Assembly (NCBI GenBank): GCA_002438685.1 | Contig: DJQG01000106.1 | Location: forward strand, 16,094 to 23,538 | Direction: 5' to 3' | From: Ruminococcaceae bacterium UBA6392 | GTDB lineage: Bacteria > Bacillota > Clostridia > Oscillospirales > Acutalibacteraceae | Length of the DNA: 7,445 bases | Shown: positions 5,764 through 7,445 of the stretch, piece after piece | Numbering within the stretch: the stretch's first letter is position 1 | Layout: each line of letters starts with the position of its first letter | Notes under the pieces: generated by a model | What the model was told of the DNA's origin: nothing | What the model saw: the letters and a program-made list of their open reading frames with translations, nothing else | The model's database searches: none | Position numbers and translations under genes: made by a program

Positions 5764-6873
5764 ATGTCTGACTACAACATCAACTACAGCCTATATCTGC
5801 CGAGCTATTCGATAGGTTCCGACTGCTACAAAGAGATACCGCATGTCACGCGGTTCTTCGGCAAGACCGCCGCAGTCATCGGCGGAAAGACCGCAATGGT
5901 GAAAGCTAAAAAAGCCATGATCGACGGCGTTGCCGGGAGCGATGTAAAGCTGCTCGATTTTATCGAATACGGTGGCGATTCGACATACGAAAACGGCGAC
6001 GCGCTGATAGCAAATCCCACCGTCAGAGACGCCGACATGATATTCGCAGTCGGCGGCGGGCGCGCATGCGACACGGGCAAATATGTTGCAGACAAGCTTG
6101 ACAAGCCGCTGTTCACATTCCCGACCGTCGCTTCAAACTGCGCGTCGGTGACTGCCATCTCGGTCATATACAACCCCGACGGCTCGTTCAGGGAATATTA
6201 TTATCCGAAACTTACAAACCACTGCTTTATAAATTCCGCCGTTATCGCTGATTCACCGGAGCAGCTGCTGTGGGCGGGCATCGGCGACGCGCTGAGCAAA
6301 GAATACGAAGCCGTGTTCTCCTCAAGGGACGACACGCTCTCGCACACGCCGCTCATGGGCAAGCAGATAAGCAGGATATGTACCGACCCGCTGATAGAAT
6401 ACGGCGCAGAGGCTCTTGAATCCATAAGAGAAAAGAAAGCGTCGTTCGCCCTCGACCAGGTGACGCTCGACATCATTATATCGACCGGCATCGTCTCGAA
6501 CATGATGAGCACGGTTGACAGCTACTACTACAACTCCACCCTCGCCCACTGCGTCTACTACGGCTCGACCGTAACCGAGCACGGGCATCACCATCTGCAC
6601 GGCGAAGTCGTTTCGCTCGGCGTGCTCTGCCTGCTCGAGTTCGAGAAGGACGACAGCGAGGTTGAGCGCATAATGAAATTCAACAGCTCGATAGGTCTCC
6701 CCGTCTGCTTCGACGATATTGAAATAGACGAGAGTGAATTCGAAAAGATGGCGGACAAATTCGTTCAGACAACCGAATGGGCACATATGCCCGCGGGCGT
6801 GACTCGCGAGGGCTTTATTGAAGCGATGAAAGCGCTCAACGCCAAGGGCCGCCGATTCAAAGCGAAAAAATAA
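5764..6873 (+). CDS. Iron-type (GldA/HcxA-like) dehydrogenase, second paralogue
   Basis: This 369-residue paralogue follows the first dehydrogenase with an 18-nt gap, so it is a tandem duplicate within one transcript; by eye the two align end to end at moderate identity. It keeps the fold landmarks AAVIGGK, DADMIFAVGGG, FPTVASNCASVTAISVIYNPDG, and the three metal ligands Asp175 (AGIGDALSKEYEA), His262 (TLAHCVYYG) and His279 (HLHGEVVSLG). It differs from its partner in having GGGR (97-100) in place of GGGK, though Asp103 and Lys106 of that motif remain. It also has ASNCAS in place of ASTCAS, a His-rich stretch EHGHHHLHGE before the last ligand, a longer Tyr-rich insert (DSYYYNSTL) before His262, and a basic C-terminal tail. 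It too lacks the glycerol-pocket Asp. It is probably catalytically active with a different or complementary substrate or cofactor preference, or forms mixed oligomers with the first paralogue. The latter two points are inference. Confidence 0.83.
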   Translation: MSDYNINYSLYLPSYSIGSDCYKEIPHVTRFFGKTAAVIGGKTAMVKAKKAMIDGVAGSDVKLLDFIEYGGDSTYENGDALIANPTVRDADMIFAVGGGRACDTGKYVADKLDKPLFTFPTVASNCASVTAISVIYNPDGSFREYYYPKLTNHCFINSAVIADSPEQLLWAGIGDALSKEYEAVFSSRDDTLSHTPLMGKQISRICTDPLIEYGAEALESIREKKASFALDQVTLDIIISTGIVSNMMSTVDSYYYNSTLAHCVYYGSTVTEHGHHHLHGEVVSLGVLCLLEFEKDDSEVERIMKFNSSIGLPVCFDDIEIDESEFEKMADKFVQTTEWAHMPAGVTREGFIEAMKALNAKGRRFKAKK

Positions 6874-6883
6874 AATATTTTAA

Positions 6884-6922
6884 ATAAAAGCACGGTCTGA
6901 TATTTTTAGGTCGTGCTTTTAT
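6884..6922 (+). terminator. Intrinsic terminator of the T-box operon
   Basis: ATAAAAGCACGGTC (6884-6897) pairs with GGTCGTGCTTTTAT (6909-6922), 14 bp with two G-U pairs and an 11-nt loop. The A-tract/T-tract ends make it a typical, potentially bidirectional, terminator 10 nt after the stop codon. It separates the dehydrogenases from the downstream transporter gene. Confidence 0.88.
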
Positions 6923-6982
6923 ATCATGTACAAAATAATAAATATATTTATAAACTTTTCAGCAATTCTGCATATAGTTTTA

Positions 6983-7011
6983 TTGACTTTTGGGCGGTGC
7001 AAGTTTAATAT
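6983..7011 (+). promoter_or_regulatory. Sigma-A promoter of the MFS gene
   Basis: TTGACT (6983-6988) and TAATAT (7006-7011) are exactly 17 bp apart and follow the terminator. The predicted start near 7018 leaves a leader of about 30 nt, too short for a riboswitch, so this gene is transcribed independently of the T-box operon. Confidence 0.82.
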
Positions 7012-7047
7012 AAAACTGACAGAAATCTTTTGAGGCGGTGAAAGATA

Positions 7048-7445
7048 ATGAAAAGCAAAAACGGACTTTCAAACGCAAGGTTCTGGATTCTCGTATGGGG
7101 TCTCGGAATCGCCGGACAGATATGCTGGAACATGGAAAACCAGTGGTTCAACACATTTGTCTACGCGAAGATTGCAAAAGATCCGACGAGAATCTCATGG
7201 ATGGTCGGCGTTTCGGCAACGGCGACGACTATCTCAACTTTCCTATTCGGCTGCATCTCAGACAGGATAGGCAAGCGCAAGGTGATGGCTTCGGTCGGCT
7301 ACATTCTCTGGGGCATATTCACCATTGTATTCGGTCTGACGCAGTATCTCGTGCGCGGCAACACGGAAACTTCGTCCGTGCTTATGGCAGTCGGCGTTGC
7401 GGTCGTCGCGGCAGACGCGATAATGAGCTTCTTCGGCTCGATGGG
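7048..7445 (+). CDS. MFS transporter, N-terminal part, cut by the window end
   Basis: The frame from ATG 7048 is open to the last base and gives 132 residues with no stop. It begins MKSKNGLSNARFWILVWGLG, then a first membrane helix leading to CWNMENQWFNTFVYAKIA. A second helix ends at the major-facilitator motif A, FGCISDRIGKRK (about 72-83), the conserved loop between helices 2 and 3. Helices 3 and 4 follow (YILWGIFTIVFGL; VLMAVGVAVVAADAIMSFFG). This is a polytopic transporter resembling clostridial MFS proteins of the sugar/cation-symporter type; the substrate cannot be told from a third of the protein. GAGG at 7032-7035, within a wider purine-rich stretch GAGGCGGTGAAAG, is an adequate Shine-Dalgarno upstream of ATG. 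It has its own promoter. A link to the hydroxy-acid enzymes upstream is possible only from proximity. Confidence 0.85.
   Translation, partial: MKSKNGLSNARFWILVWGLGIAGQICWNMENQWFNTFVYAKIAKDPTRISWMVGVSATATTISTFLFGCISDRIGKRKVMASVGYILWGIFTIVFGLTQYLVRGNTETSSVLMAVGVAVVAADAIMSFFGSM

Noticed and set aside
6322..6786. 154-residue open frame on the minus strand
   Set aside because: It is antisense to the second dehydrogenase, low in recognisable features, and has no promoter or terminator of its own.
4675..6873. Annotating the two dehydrogenases as glycerol dehydrogenases (gldA)
   Set aside because: Both have Cys in place of the substrate-contacting Asp in the ASTDAP motif, and the operon is under an amino-acid T-box, so the HcxA-like reading fits better.
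6938..6951. 14-bp AT-only palindrome ATAAATATATTTAT
   Set aside because: It lies in very AT-rich DNA upstream of the MFS promoter, where such palindromes arise easily; there is no second copy and no link to a regulator.

Overview
The window looks like chromosomal DNA of a gut-type Clostridia (Bacillota), perhaps an Oscillospirales or Christensenellales relative; the rank below class is a guess. The reasons are AG-rich Shine-Dalgarno sites (AAGGGG, AAAGGA, GAGGTGA), sigma-A promoters with exact 17-bp spacers, a textbook T-box leader, and protein families typical of this group (YkvI, chromosomal TraX, a clostridial alpha/beta hydrolase, MPPK-type TetR). There are no rRNA or tRNA genes, no CRISPR array and no transposase.

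Left half (1-3024, minus strand): one TetR-controlled operon reading leftward. A consensus promoter (TTGACA-N17-TATACT) is followed at once by a double palindrome (two copies of GTTATATAAC), the likely autoregulatory operator. The gene order is TetR, TraX-family membrane protein, membrane-anchored flavodoxin-like fusion, alpha/beta hydrolase. Two of the four genes are broken as the sequence stands: traX has a frameshift of +2 (equivalently -1) near 2040, and the hydrolase has two in-frame TAG stops and perhaps a lost start codon. The operon appears to be decaying, unless the lesions are assembly errors.

Middle (2936-3473): a divergent intergenic region holding both promoters, two small unexplained repeats, and a full T-box riboswitch. 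Its specifier reads CUC (Leu), and the terminator has a 19-bp stem.

Right half (3474-6873, plus strand): the T-box operon. It encodes a YkvI-like LeuT-fold transporter and then two tandem paralogous iron-type dehydrogenases. These resemble the 2-hydroxycarboxylate dehydrogenase HcxA/YbdH more than glycerol dehydrogenase. An intrinsic terminator closes the unit. After it come a separate consensus promoter and the 5' part of an MFS transporter that runs off the window.

The most interesting reading is a leucine-starvation-induced module. Uncharged tRNA-Leu would switch on a transporter plus two 2-oxo/2-hydroxy acid oxidoreductases. This could scavenge 2-hydroxyisocaproate or a related acid and convert it to 2-oxoisocaproate, the transamination precursor of leucine. 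The T-box, its specifier and the operon layout are seen directly; the substrate is inference.
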